Assembly: GCA_015494075.1 (NCBI GenBank) | Contig: WGBX01000186.1 | Span: 1 to 32,263 of the forward strand | Source of the DNA: Flavobacteriaceae bacterium | GTDB taxonomy: Bacteria > Bacteroidota > Bacteroidia > Flavobacteriales > Flavobacteriaceae | DNA length: 32,263 bases | Reading direction: 5' to 3' | In this document: piece after piece, positions 17,849 through 26,027 of the stretch | Layout: every line of letters starts with the position of its first letter | Position numbering within the stretch: position 1 is the first letter of the stretch | Position numbers and translations under genes: made by a program | The notes under the pieces: generated by a model | Seen by the model: only the letters and a program-made list of their open reading frames with translations | Database searches by the model: none | What the model was told of the DNA's origin: nothing

Positions 17849-18370
17849 TTATATTTTTTTTACGGCATTTATAAATTGTGTGCCACGATCTTTATAGTCC
17901 ATAAATTTACGGTCGGGTTTACAAGCAGGTGATAATAAAATATTAGTGCCTGTTTGGCTGATTTTATAGGCTAATTTGACCGCAGTTTCCATATTATCCG
18001 CTTCATAAATTTGTTCTATAACCGGTGAAAAAATATGAAACAACCTGTCATTATTTTCTCCAATCATCACTATGGCTTCTACTTTTTGACGTACTAAAGA
18101 CATTAATTCCCAATAATCGACACCTGCATCTTGCCCTCCTGCTATCCATATTACAGGTTTTTGAATAGTTTGTAAGGCAAAAAATGTTGCATTAATATTT
18201 TCTGCTTTAGAGTCATTGATAAATGTGATGCCATTTTTGGTTCGTACTTGTTCCATTCTATTGGCCACATTTGTAAAAGATTGAAAAGGCTTTTTAAAGG
18301 CCTGTTTCCTTCTTTGTAATAATTTGGCTGTCATAGCGGCCAAATTTTGATGTTCGGTTTGTGGTTGCAT
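17849..18370 (-). pseudogene. murD: MurD remnant: C-terminal Mur-ligase domain only
   Basis: Full MurD (about 440 residues) adds D-Glu to UDP-MurNAc-L-Ala. Here a 173-codon frame encodes only the C-terminal domain. The UDP-binding and ATPase domains, with the GTNGKTT-type loop, are absent, and mraY ends just 19 bases upstream, so no space for them exists. The frame is intact, starts with ATG, and keeps INDSKAENINATFFAL and LLSPACKPDRKF in order. Compared with E. coli MurD (numbering from memory), Lys319 is kept as K55. Thr321 is Glu57, Lys348 is Ala82, Ser415 is Pro152 and Phe422 is Tyr159. It cannot be a MurD ligase alone. It may be a decaying pseudogene, one half of a split enzyme, or a domain reused for binding; the open frame leaves this unresolved. 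Confidence 0.85.
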
Positions 18371-18389
18371 ATTTTATTTTTTATTTGTG

Positions 18390-19607
18390 TTATCGTGTTT
18401 TTAAACTTATGATACTTATGGCGGCTAGAATAATGCCAATAATCCAGAAGCGTACTACAATTTTATTTTCATGCCATCCCAATTTTTGAAAATGATGATG
18501 AATAGGTGACATCAAAAAGACGCGGCGTCCGGTTCCATATTTTCTTTTAGTATATTTAAACCAAAAACGTTGGATTATAACAGAGGTGTTTTCAATGACA
18601 AAAATACCTGCCAAAATTGGCAGTAATAATTCTTTTCGGATAAATAAGGCAACAACAGCTATAATAGCGCCAATTGTAAGACTTCCCGTATCTCCCATAA
18701 ATACTTGTGCCGGATAGGCATTGAACCATAAAAAACCTATTAATGCTCCGGCAAATGCACTGATGAATACCGAAACCTCACCTATACTTGGAATATACAT
18801 TATATTCAAATAATCAGAAACAAGTATATTACCTGAAATCCATGCTAAGAGTGCTAAAGCCAAGATAATAATAGCTGAGGTGCCGGCTGCCAATCCATCA
18901 ATACCATCGGTAAGATTAGCGGCATTTGACACAGCTGTAATAATAAAAATAACTATAATTATAAATAAAATACCGGTGTATTTAACCCATTTAGAATTTA
19001 TTATTTCCAAAATGGATTCATAGTTAAATTCGTTATTTTTAATCAATGGAATAGTCGTTTTTAGCGATTTTTCGGCGGGTTTAAAATTTTCGCCTAATTT
19101 TTTATGTATTTGTGGTTGCGTAGCAAAATCTTTGGTACGGATGGTAATATCTTGATTAACCAGCATAATGGCGCCAATTACTATTCCTAAAATAACTTGT
19201 CCTAAAATTTTAAATTTTCCGGCCAAACCTTCTTTATCTTTTTTGATAACTTTAATATAATCATCGGTAAATCCAATTAGTCCCATCCATAAAAGTGTAA
19301 TTAGTAATAATTGAATGTAGATATTACTAAGGTCATTAAATAAAAGTACAGGAATCAAAGTTGCCAATATAATTATTATGCCACCCATTGTTGGTGTGCC
19401 TTCTTTTGTTTTTTGCCCTTCCAAACCTAAATCTCGTACAGTTTCACCAATTTGCATTTGCCGTAATTTTTGAATAATTTTTTTTCCGGCCAATAATGAG
19501 AAAAACAATGCGGTAATAAAGGACATACCCGCTCTAAAAGACAGATAATTAAATAAACCTGCTCCGGGAAAATCGGGCCATATATGTTGAAAAAAGTAAT
19601 ATAACAT
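18390..19607 (-). CDS. mraY: MraY, phospho-MurNAc-pentapeptide transferase
   Basis: Membrane enzyme that joins phospho-MurNAc-pentapeptide to undecaprenyl phosphate, giving lipid I. Motifs seen are [15 protein letters not shown] with the Asp pair, [29 protein letters not shown] and [12 protein letters not shown], in about ten membrane segments. A loop insertion (about 155-200) is typical of the Bacteroidota form. The start is placed at the ATG at 19607, giving [11 protein letters not shown] and 405 residues; the frame could extend two codons to a TTG at 19613, which is less likely. The murD remnant begins 19 bases after its stop. Confidence 0.95.
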   Translation of the reverse strand: MLYYFFQHIWPDFPGAGLFNYLSFRAGMSFITALFFSLLAGKKIIQKLRQMQIGETVRDLGLEGQKTKEGTPTMGGIIIILATLIPVLLFNDLSNIYIQLLLITLLWMGLIGFTDDYIKVIKKDKEGLAGKFKILGQVILGIVIGAIMLVNQDITIRTKDFATQPQIHKKLGENFKPAEKSLKTTIPLIKNNEFNYESILEIINSKWVKYTGILFIIIVIFIITAVSNAANLTDGIDGLAAGTSAIIILALALLAWISGNILVSDYLNIMYIPSIGEVSVFISAFAGALIGFLWFNAYPAQVFMGDTGSLTIGAIIAVVALFIRKELLLPILAGIFVIENTSVIIQRFWFKYTKRKYGTGRRVFLMSPIHHHFQKLGWHENKIVVRFWIIGIILAAISIISLKTR

Positions 19608-19635
19608 AAGCAATTTTTTTTAGGTTTAACTCTTT

Positions 19636-21099
19636 CTATTGATTGAGTCCGAATACTTTTTTTATTTCTTCTCGGTCATCAAAATGAGACTTTTGACCTT
19701 GAACAATTTGATAATCTTCATGACCTTTACCGGCAATTAAAATAATATCCCCCGGATTGGCTAATTGTCCTGCCGCTTGTATGGCTTGTCTCCGGTCGGT
19801 TATTCGTAATGTTTTACGATAATGTTCTGCTGGCACACCGGTTTCCATATCATTAATTATTTGGTCAGGATCTTCATCTCTCGGATTGTCTGATGTAAAA
19901 ATAACACTGTCACTTAACTGTGCTGCTACTGCTGCCATCTCGGGTCGTTTTGTTTTATCTCTGTTACCTCCGGCTCCTACAATAGTGATGAGTTTTTCTT
20001 GATTTTTAGGTCTGATATTATTAATTGTTTTTAAAACATTTTCTAATGCATCAGGTGTATGGGCATAATCGACAATGGCAATTTTACCTTCGGGAGATAA
20101 GATTAGCTCAAACCTTCCAGGCACACTTTCCAGTTCACTTATGATTTGTAAAATTTTAAAACGCTCTAATCCTAGTTGGTCGGCAATACCATACACGGCT
20201 AATATATTATAAGCGTTGAACAGTCCGACCAAGCGTACCCATACTTCTTTATTGTTAATGGATATGAGCATGCTCGAAAAATTTTGTTCTAAAATTTTAG
20301 CTTTGTAATCAGCCGGATTTTTTAAAGCATAGGTCAATGGGCTTGCTGCTGTGTTTTGTAGCATAAATAAGCCGTTTTTGTCATCAGTATTAACTAATGC
20401 AAAGGCTGATTTTTTTAATTGATCAAAAAAACGTTTTTTAGTGTCACGGTATTTAATAAAGGTATTATGATAGTCTAAATGGTCATGAGTTAAATTGGTA
20501 AAAACAGCGCCGTCAAAATCTAATCCCGTAATACGATGTTGGTCAATCCCATGCGAACTAACTTCCATAAAGACGTGGGTAACACCTGCCTTGTACATTT
20601 CGTTTAAATAATAATTAATCATTAATGGATCGGGGGTGGTATGGGTAGCAGGGTGGATTTTTTCATCTATTATAATGTTTACAGTTGATAAAAGTCCGGT
20701 CTTAAAACCGGCTTTTTTAAAAAGCTTGTAAGATAAACTGGCGGTCGTTGTTTTACCATTAGTACCGGTTATACCAACTAATTTTATTTTTTTAGATGGC
20801 TGCTCGTAGTAATTTGAAGCCATTATAGCTAAAGCCGCATGTGTGCTCGGAACCTGTATTTGCGTTATTGATGAGGGTAGATTTTTTTGCCATTTTTGCA
20901 CTACGACAACTGTAGCCCCTTGTTGGATAGCTTTTGTTATGAATTTATGACCATCAACTTGTACACCTTCTAAGGCTATAAACAAGTCATTTGGCGCAAT
21001 TTTTCTTGAATCATATTGTAAGCGCTCAATATTAAGATTTGTATCTCCCTCTTTTTTTAAAACCGGAATGTCAACTAATATATCGGTTAATTTTTTCAT
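19636..21099 (-). CDS. murE: MurE, UDP-MurNAc-tripeptide ligase (meso-DAP type)
   Basis: Adds the third amino acid to UDP-MurNAc-L-Ala-D-Glu using ATP. All three Mur domains are present in 487 residues. These are an N-terminal uridine-binding domain with YDSRKIAPNDLFIAL, an ATPase domain with GTNGKTT at 112-118 and THDHLDYH near 204-211, and a C-terminal domain. DNPR at 404-407 is the signature for meso-diaminopimelate rather than lysine. Its ATG overlaps the ftsI stop (ATGA). It depends on a product of MurC and MurD, of which one is absent and one truncated in this operon. Confidence 0.96.
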   Translation of the reverse strand: MKKLTDILVDIPVLKKEGDTNLNIERLQYDSRKIAPNDLFIALEGVQVDGHKFITKAIQQGATVVVVQKWQKNLPSSITQIQVPSTHAALAIMASNYYEQPSKKIKLVGITGTNGKTTTASLSYKLFKKAGFKTGLLSTVNIIIDEKIHPATHTTPDPLMINYYLNEMYKAGVTHVFMEVSSHGIDQHRITGLDFDGAVFTNLTHDHLDYHNTFIKYRDTKKRFFDQLKKSAFALVNTDDKNGLFMLQNTAASPLTYALKNPADYKAKILEQNFSSMLISINNKEVWVRLVGLFNAYNILAVYGIADQLGLERFKILQIISELESVPGRFELILSPEGKIAIVDYAHTPDALENVLKTINNIRPKNQEKLITIVGAGGNRDKTKRPEMAAVAAQLSDSVIFTSDNPRDEDPDQIINDMETGVPAEHYRKTLRITDRRQAIQAAGQLANPGDIILIAGKGHEDYQIVQGQKSHFDDREEIKKVFGLNQ

Positions 21100-23057
21100 G
21101 TCAATTTTAATTCTATAAGTTGGTTTTTTTTAATTTTTTGGCCACGAGGTACAGATTGCTTTATAACATTTCCCGAACCTTCCAATCGGACATTTAAGCC
21201 CATATTTTCTAAAATGTATAATGCATCTTTTGAGGGCAACCCTCTTAAATCGGGCATTATGGTTTTGTATTTTTCTACGATATGTTCTGTTTTTTCAGCA
21301 GTTTTGGATTTTACAGCTGCCAGTTGTATTTTTTTTGGCATCTTACCATAAATATACTCTGCCATAGTTTTAAAAACAGGAGCCGCTACAATATTTCCAT
21401 AATACCCTTTTTCAGGATTGGGTTTGTGTATGACTACAATCATAGAATATTGCGGATCGTCAGCCGGAAAATAGCCGACAAATGACGCAATATATTGGCC
21501 TTTACCTTTCCAGTATTCTGTTTGTGCTGTACCGGTTTTTCCTGCAATTTTTACATAAGGACTATTAATATTTTTGGCGGTTCCATCTGTTACAACGCCT
21601 CTTAACATATCTTGCATTTTATAGATAGTTTTTGTAGAGGCAATAGAATTATTAAGGATCTTGGGCTTAAAATTTTTAATGGTGTGGTCAAAAGATTTGA
21701 TTTTTTGTACCAAGAACGGTTTCATCATTTTACCGTTATTAGCAATAGCGTTATAATAGGTTAGCATTTGAATATCAGTCATTTCAACACCATATCCATA
21801 GGCCATCCAAGGCAAAGAAATACCACTCCATTTTTCGTCTTTGGGGTCGGGAATATAAGGTTTACCTTCACCTTTTATATCGATATGGACTTTTTCATGC
21901 AGTCCGAAATTGTAAAGTCTGTTGACAAACTTTTGGGGATTGTTTTTGTAATTTTCATAGATTAATTTTACCACGCCAACATTCGAACTTTTTTCAAATA
22001 CTTGTTTAACAGTAAGTTTTCCTAAGCCATGGCGATGAGAATCACGTACATTTTTTTGATATATTTTATACACGCCGTTGCCCGTATCAACAACATCTGA
22101 TGAATCAACCCTTTTATCTTCTAAAAGAGCCATAATTGAAAACAGTTTAAAGGTAGAACCCGGCTCATGATTTTCAAATACTGCGTAATTTCGCTTTTCG
22201 ATATAGTTGCCATTGGAAGTTCGTCCTAAGTTAACTATAGCTTTAACAGCGCCGCTTTTAACATCCATAATAACTAAACTGCCATGTTCGGCCTCAAACT
22301 TTTGCAACTGTTTTAACAGAGTTTGGTGTGCCATGCTTTGGATGTCTAAATCTATGTTAGTTATAACATCATAACCATCTTGGGGTTCAATATCATTAAT
22401 ATCACTTAAAGGTTTCCATACGCCATATTTAATTTTCTGTTTTTTTTGCATGCCATCTTTTCCACGTAAATAAGCACTATAACTACCTTCAATGCCGGCG
22501 CTGTTGCCTTTGCCATGATCAAAACCAATAGTTCTTTTTAGGATATTTCCCAGAGGATAAGCTCTCTCAGTATGTAATTCTGCAATAAAACCGCCTTTAT
22601 TGACGCCTAGTTTAAATAAGGGAAAATGTTTAATTTTTTGATAAGTCGTATAGTCAATGCCTTTTAATATTCTGATATATTTTCGATTATTTTTACGCGC
22701 TTTAGCAAATTTTCTTTTGAGTTTTTCAGCAGATTTTCCGGTTTGACGAGAGAGTTTTTCAGTTAAAGCATCAATATATTTAGTAAAATTTTTTTCAGAT
22801 GCTGCTGTGGGATCAAAGGCAATATCATATTTTGGTACTGATGTTGCCAAGATGCTTCCGTCAGCAGCATAAATATTGCCGCGATTTGCTTTTATTTTAA
22901 ATTCTTTTAGCGTGTATTTTTGAGCTAAAGCGCGATATTTATTGCCTTCAATATATTGTATATGAATCAACTTTGCTACAATAAGTATAGCAAATAAGAA
23001 CAGAAAGGCAAAAACGCCCATGCTTCTTTTGGTAATATTTGTTCCGTTTTGACTCAT
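21096..23057 (-). CDS. ftsI: FtsI/PBP3-type class B transpeptidase with PASTA domain
   Basis: Septal DD-transpeptidase that cross-links new peptidoglycan with FtsW. The 653 residues show a cytoplasmic start, one membrane helix (about 13-32), a dimerisation/pedestal domain with NRGNIYAADGSILA, and a transpeptidase domain. The catalytic motifs are complete: STFK with Ser301 and Lys304, SSN at 357-359 and KTGT at 507-510. A C-terminal PASTA domain (about 600-653) is present, as in Bacteroidota FtsI. The start follows the ftsL stop by 2 bases and the stop overlaps murE. Confidence 0.96.
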   Translation of the reverse strand: MSQNGTNITKRSMGVFAFLFLFAILIVAKLIHIQYIEGNKYRALAQKYTLKEFKIKANRGNIYAADGSILATSVPKYDIAFDPTAASEKNFTKYIDALTEKLSRQTGKSAEKLKRKFAKARKNNRKYIRILKGIDYTTYQKIKHFPLFKLGVNKGGFIAELHTERAYPLGNILKRTIGFDHGKGNSAGIEGSYSAYLRGKDGMQKKQKIKYGVWKPLSDINDIEPQDGYDVITNIDLDIQSMAHQTLLKQLQKFEAEHGSLVIMDVKSGAVKAIVNLGRTSNGNYIEKRNYAVFENHEPGSTFKLFSIMALLEDKRVDSSDVVDTGNGVYKIYQKNVRDSHRHGLGKLTVKQVFEKSSNVGVVKLIYENYKNNPQKFVNRLYNFGLHEKVHIDIKGEGKPYIPDPKDEKWSGISLPWMAYGYGVEMTDIQMLTYYNAIANNGKMMKPFLVQKIKSFDHTIKNFKPKILNNSIASTKTIYKMQDMLRGVVTDGTAKNINSPYVKIAGKTGTAQTEYWKGKGQYIASFVGYFPADDPQYSMIVVIHKPNPEKGYYGNIVAAPVFKTMAEYIYGKMPKKIQLAAVKSKTAEKTEHIVEKYKTIMPDLRGLPSKDALYILENMGLNVRLEGSGNVIKQSVPRGQKIKKNQLIELKLT

Positions 23058-23059
23058 TT

Positions 23060-23365
23060 TTATTCTTTAAATGTAATTTTTACCGGTTGTTGTTTGGGTA
23101 AAATAAAGCCGTCATTTTTTAGCCGCCTATATACATTGGTCACCATTTTTTGTTTGATTACCCTTGCTTTTAGTTCTACATATTCTGATCGTAAGGCTTT
23201 GACTTCACGATTTAATTTGACAATTTTTTTTACTTTGGCATCAGCAGCATGTGATAAATTGATAATACTTATTCCCATAAAAACCAACATGAGAACAAAA
23301 CTCCAGTTTTTGGCGGCATTTTCGTTGGTTAAATAATCAGCCTTGATAATAGACCATATACTCAT
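23060..23365 (-). CDS. ftsL: FtsL-like bitopic divisome protein
   Basis: A 101-residue protein with a short cytoplasmic N-terminus, one membrane helix (about 20-40, WSFVLMLVFMGISIINLSHA) and a basic, heptad-like helix after it that could form a coiled coil. This topology and the position between rsmH and ftsI fit FtsL, whose sequence is poorly conserved. FtsL partners FtsQ and FtsB-type proteins to activate FtsW-FtsI. Its ATG overlaps the rsmH stop (ATGA). Confidence 0.82.
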   Translation of the reverse strand: MSIWSIIKADYLTNENAAKNWSFVLMLVFMGISIINLSHAADAKVKKIVKLNREVKALRSEYVELKARVIKQKMVTNVYRRLKNDGFILPKQQPVKITFKE

Positions 23366-24291
23366 AGTTGATACGGAGATTGCGTTCTTTCTGCAATGCG
23401 TAGTTTAGCGCTCCTTGCTCGCGTATTCTCAGCAACCTCCTCATCGGAAGGTGTAATTAACTTACCCACTTTTTTAAAGGGTACTTGGGTATTACCGTAA
23501 AAGTCCTTCTCGGGCTGTCCTTCAAATAAGCCGTCTCTTATAAAACGTTTAACCAAACGGTCTTCTAACGAATGATAAGAGATCACACTAAGTTTGCCGC
23601 CGGGCTTAATTAATAATGCTGCTTGTTGCAACATTTTTTTTAATGCTTCAATTTCACCATTGACTTCAATACGTATAGCTTGATATAACTTGGCCAAAAA
23701 TTTATTTTGTTTCAATTTTGGAAAATGTTTCGATACAATTTCATTAAGCTCTCCGGTAGTTTTAAGAGACATATTTTCACGGGCTTTAATGATACTTTTG
23801 GCTAATGTAGCAGCATTTTTTAATTCGCCATATTGTGAAAAAATTTTGCGTAAAGTATACTCATCATAATGGTTGAGAACTTCAAAGGCTGAGATATCGG
23901 CTGTTTTATTCATTCTCATATCAAGTTTTTCATTAAAGCGAGTTGAAAATCCTCTTTTAGGCATATTAATTTGATGAGATGATATTCCCAAATCAGCTAA
24001 AAGACCATCTATTTCTTTGACACCTTCAAGTCTTAAATAGTTTTTAAGATTAGCGAAGTTGCCTTCGATAAGGGTAAATCGCGGGTCGTCAATTGTATTT
24101 TGTAACGCATCTTCATCTTGATCAAAGGCATATAAGCGCCCTTTTGGGCCTAGGTTTTTTAGAATTTCTTTTGAATGACCGCCACCACCAAAAGTAACAT
24201 CTACATAAGTGCCTTCCGGTTTGATATCAAGGCCTTTGACACTTTCTTTTAGCAAAACAGGAATATGATATGTCGGTTGTGGTTTATTCAT
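23362..24291 (-). CDS. rsmH: RsmH, 16S rRNA C1402 N4-methyltransferase
   Basis: SAM-dependent enzyme that methylates N4 of C1402 in 16S rRNA. HIPVLLKESVKGL opens the conserved N-terminus. The SAM loop TFGGGGHS is at 33-40. DLGISSHQI, RGFSTR, SYHSLEDRLVKRF and ARSAKLRIAER follow in order. The start is placed at the ATG at 24291 (309 residues), which overlaps the mraZ stop by 8 bases. The frame extends to a GTG at 24309, but that adds six codons without conservation. Confidence 0.95.
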   Translation of the reverse strand: MNKPQPTYHIPVLLKESVKGLDIKPEGTYVDVTFGGGGHSKEILKNLGPKGRLYAFDQDEDALQNTIDDPRFTLIEGNFANLKNYLRLEGVKEIDGLLADLGISSHQINMPKRGFSTRFNEKLDMRMNKTADISAFEVLNHYDEYTLRKIFSQYGELKNAATLAKSIIKARENMSLKTTGELNEIVSKHFPKLKQNKFLAKLYQAIRIEVNGEIEALKKMLQQAALLIKPGGKLSVISYHSLEDRLVKRFIRDGLFEGQPEKDFYGNTQVPFKKVGKLITPSDEEVAENTRARSAKLRIAERTQSPYQL

Positions 24292-24751
24292 TGTCAAAAT
24301 CAATTTCACCCATTACGTCCTCTGCCAAATCAGAAAAATCTTCAATACTGTCTTGTAAGAACTTTTCATAAATGTCTTTGTCCCAAATTTGCAAAATATT
24401 AATAGCTGAGGCTATTACAACATCTTTTTTTAGTTGAGCTTTGTCTACTAAATCTTTTGGAATTTGCAATCGACCGGTTGTGTCAATATTTACATTACGA
24501 ACACCTGCAAGAAATCGTGTAAGGAAATCGACATTTTTCTTCTTAAACCTGTTTAGTTTGTTTAATTTTTCCATTAATTTGCTCCATTCACTTTTGGGAT
24601 GCATTTCCAGATTGTTATGAAAAACCGCTCTTTTAAGGATGAAACTATCCATTTGCATATCAGACAATTGCTTGCGCAATTCTGCCGGTAGCATTATTCT
24701 GCCCTTGGCATCCATTTTGCAATAATATGTTCCGTTTAGCGGATTAGTCAT
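24284..24751 (-). CDS. mraZ: MraZ, transcriptional regulator of the dcw operon
   Basis: DNA-binding protein of the AbrB-like fold that controls its own operon. The 155 residues carry two tandem half-domains with DAKGR at 14-18 and DTTGR at 90-94, the two family signatures. I start it at the ATG at 24751 (MTNPLNGTYYCKMDAKGR), which fits the family's usual short lead before the first motif. The frame is open up to a GTG at 24793. That codon lies inside the first AAAGTG box of the operator, so the longer form is unlikely. It heads the dcw operon. Confidence 0.93.
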   Translation of the reverse strand: MTNPLNGTYYCKMDAKGRIMLPAELRKQLSDMQMDSFILKRAVFHNNLEMHPKSEWSKLMEKLNKLNRFKKKNVDFLTRFLAGVRNVNIDTTGRLQIPKDLVDKAQLKKDVVIASAINILQIWDKDIYEKFLQDSIEDFSDLAEDVMGEIDFDNE

Positions 24752-24769
24752 CTCGTTTTCTTTAATATT

Positions 24770-24777
24770 CAAAATTA
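24770..24777 (-). promoter_or_regulatory. Candidate -7 element of the mraZ (dcw) promoter
   Basis: Minus-strand TAATTTTG matches TAnnTTTG and lies about 20 bases before the mraZ ATG. The -33 region coincides with the AAAGTG boxes rather than a clear TTG, as expected if MraZ controls polymerase access there. Inference from position. Confidence 0.4.
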
Positions 24778-24790
24778 CTAAATTATTTTG

Positions 24791-24816
24791 CACTTTTTAC
24801 CACTTTTTACCACTTT
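24791..24816 (-). promoter_or_regulatory. MraZ operator: three AAAGTG direct repeats
   Basis: Read on the minus strand, AAAGTG occurs at 24816-24811, 24806-24801 and 24796-24791, an exact 10-base period. The two spacers are both GTAA. MraZ proteins bind short direct repeats of this kind at one helical turn in front of mraZ: TGGGN boxes in E. coli and AAAGTG-type boxes in Mycoplasma. The boxes lie 40 to 65 bases before the mraZ ATG. Confidence 0.8.
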
Positions 24817-25300
24817 GTTAATAACTTTTCGGTTTGTGATTAATTGTTATAAAATCCGTCGTTTTATTAATTTATTCGTAACAAAGACCTGAAAAACAAT
24901 CCAAATATTATAAATGTGTTAAAGTTGATTTTTTTATAGATATTTTTTTTACTATTTGTTTTTAACAAATAATGTTCTAAACCATCAGATTTGGCTTAGT
25001 TTTGTTAATGGTTTCAGGCTCTTTCTTTTAAAATGTGAATTTTATTATAAAGTGTTATTTAAACAGGTTTTAAATTATATATAATTGAAATATGTTATAA
25101 TCTTAAACTGTTTTCAGGCGAAAGATTTTGCCAGCCAAGAGGTTATGCGAATTGAAAAATTAGTACCGGAATACGCCGTAACAGGTATTTTTAGGTATAG
25201 TCCGGATAATAAATTAAATCTTAGATAGGTTATATTGATTCATATTAGGCTTGCCAGCTCAAATTATCTTTGTAATTTTAGCCATTATAAATCTTATTAA
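24817..25300. other. Gene-poor interval between the mraZ operator and a membrane-protein gene
   Basis: No confident gene lies here. An AT-rich half (24817-25080) holds a small inverted repeat (ATTTGTT, 3 bases, AACAAAT, 24954-24970) and a + strand TAGTTTTG octamer (24997-25004). The stretch 25105-25230 is richer in G and C and open in both directions. The + frame runs from 25085 to a TAG ending at 25228 (ATG at 25145, 27 codons). The minus frame runs about 43 codons to a TGA near 25118. Neither product is recognised. It may be a gene remnant. Confidence 0.4.
25265..25272 (+). promoter_or_regulatory. Candidate -7 element before the membrane-protein gene
   Basis: TATCTTTG matches TAnnTTTG and lies 28 bases before the ATG at 25301. 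A TTG at 25235-25237 is too far for the usual 19-base spacing. Confidence 0.25.
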
Positions 25301-25789
25301 ATGTTTACTTTTTCAAATTTTAAGCAATATTTTAAGCAGTTAAACTTAATTTATACTATTTATTTAATATTCTATCTCTTAACAATGACGTTTGTGTATG
25401 CTATGAATATGCAACATCAATTTGAACTTGAAGATAAGCAGTTAAACAAGTTTTACTTAGATTTTCTAATAGGAATTTTACTTTTCCTTTTGTCGGGTTA
25501 TATTAAAAAGGCTTTATCTAAAAAGGCTTTAAGTACGTTCGGTTTGTTTTCAAAATTGAAGTTGTTTAGTATTTATTATTTAGTTAATTTAAGTATCATA
25601 GTAATTTACGGATTGGTTAATAGTTTATTATTTTGGCAAAGTGGTAATTTATTGCTTTTGTTTTTTGCTGCATATGCACTTTTGCTAATGTTATTAATGA
25701 AACCTAAGCCGGAAAAAATGAGTTATTTATTACATTTAGATGCTGATGAACAATATTTTATATTACACCCTGAGCGCTCTTTTAATTGA
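25301..25789 (+). CDS. Small integral membrane protein of unknown function
   Basis: A 162-residue protein that I do not recognise. Four hydrophobic segments are visible (about 17-36, 53-66, 89-109 and 115-132). A lysine-rich loop (KKALSKKAL) lies between the second and third. The C-terminal tail (about 133-162) is soluble and ends in DADEQYFILHPERSFN. No signal cleavage site or catalytic motif is seen. The start is ATG with an A-rich leader. Codon use resembles the neighbours, so it is likely a real gene. tRNA-Met follows about 110 bases downstream under its own promoter. Confidence 0.7.
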   Translation: MFTFSNFKQYFKQLNLIYTIYLIFYLLTMTFVYAMNMQHQFELEDKQLNKFYLDFLIGILLFLLSGYIKKALSKKALSTFGLFSKLKLFSIYYLVNLSIIVIYGLVNSLLFWQSGNLLLLFFAAYALLLMLLMKPKPEKMSYLLHLDADEQYFILHPERSFN

Positions 25790-25870
25790 ATTACAGCGGA
25801 ATAGTAATTTTTGGACCTTCATGAAAAAAAATAATCTCATTTTTTTAGTTTCAGTTATTAAAAATCTTTT

Positions 25871-25878
25871 TATATTTG
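25871..25878 (+). promoter_or_regulatory. Candidate promoter of the tRNA-Met / tRNA-Ser unit
   Basis: TATATTTG matches TAnnTTTG 20 bases before tRNA-Met. A TTT at 25849-25851 sits at the 19-base spacing expected for the -33 TTG. This is the best-formed promoter match in the window. Confidence 0.5.
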
Positions 25879-25897
25879 CACTCCGAAACGAAGAAAT

Positions 25898-25971
25898 GGC
25901 GAGGTAGCTCAGACGGTTAGAGCGTCGGATTCATAACCCGGAGGTCGCGGGTTCAATTCCCGCCCTCGCTA
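25898..25971 (+). tRNA. tRNA-Met (anticodon CAU)
   Basis: A 74-base cloverleaf with acceptor GGCGAGG paired to CCTCGCT (terminal G-U pair) and discriminator A. The D arm is AGCTC-GAGC type, the T loop TTCAATT lies in a GCGGG/CCCGC stem, and the anticodon CAT is at 25932-25934. The G-U first pair rather than an unpaired C1 argues against the initiator. Elongator Met is most likely, but a lysidine-modified tRNA-Ile2 cannot be excluded by eye. CCA is not encoded. Confidence 0.92.
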
Positions 25972-26027
25972 CTAAAAGCGATTATACCTCGCTTAAACAT
26001 AATAATAGTCCTTAGACTATTGGCCAA

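Noticed and set aside
24292-24309. RsmH starting at the GTG at 24309
   Set aside because: It adds six codons that only read the mraZ 3' end in another frame. The ATG at 24291 is followed directly by the conserved N-terminal region.
24752-24793. A 14-codon N-terminal extension of MraZ from a GTG at 24793
   Set aside because: The extension lacks the family's N-terminal pattern, and the GTG lies within an operator box; the ATG at 24751 gives a normal MraZ start.
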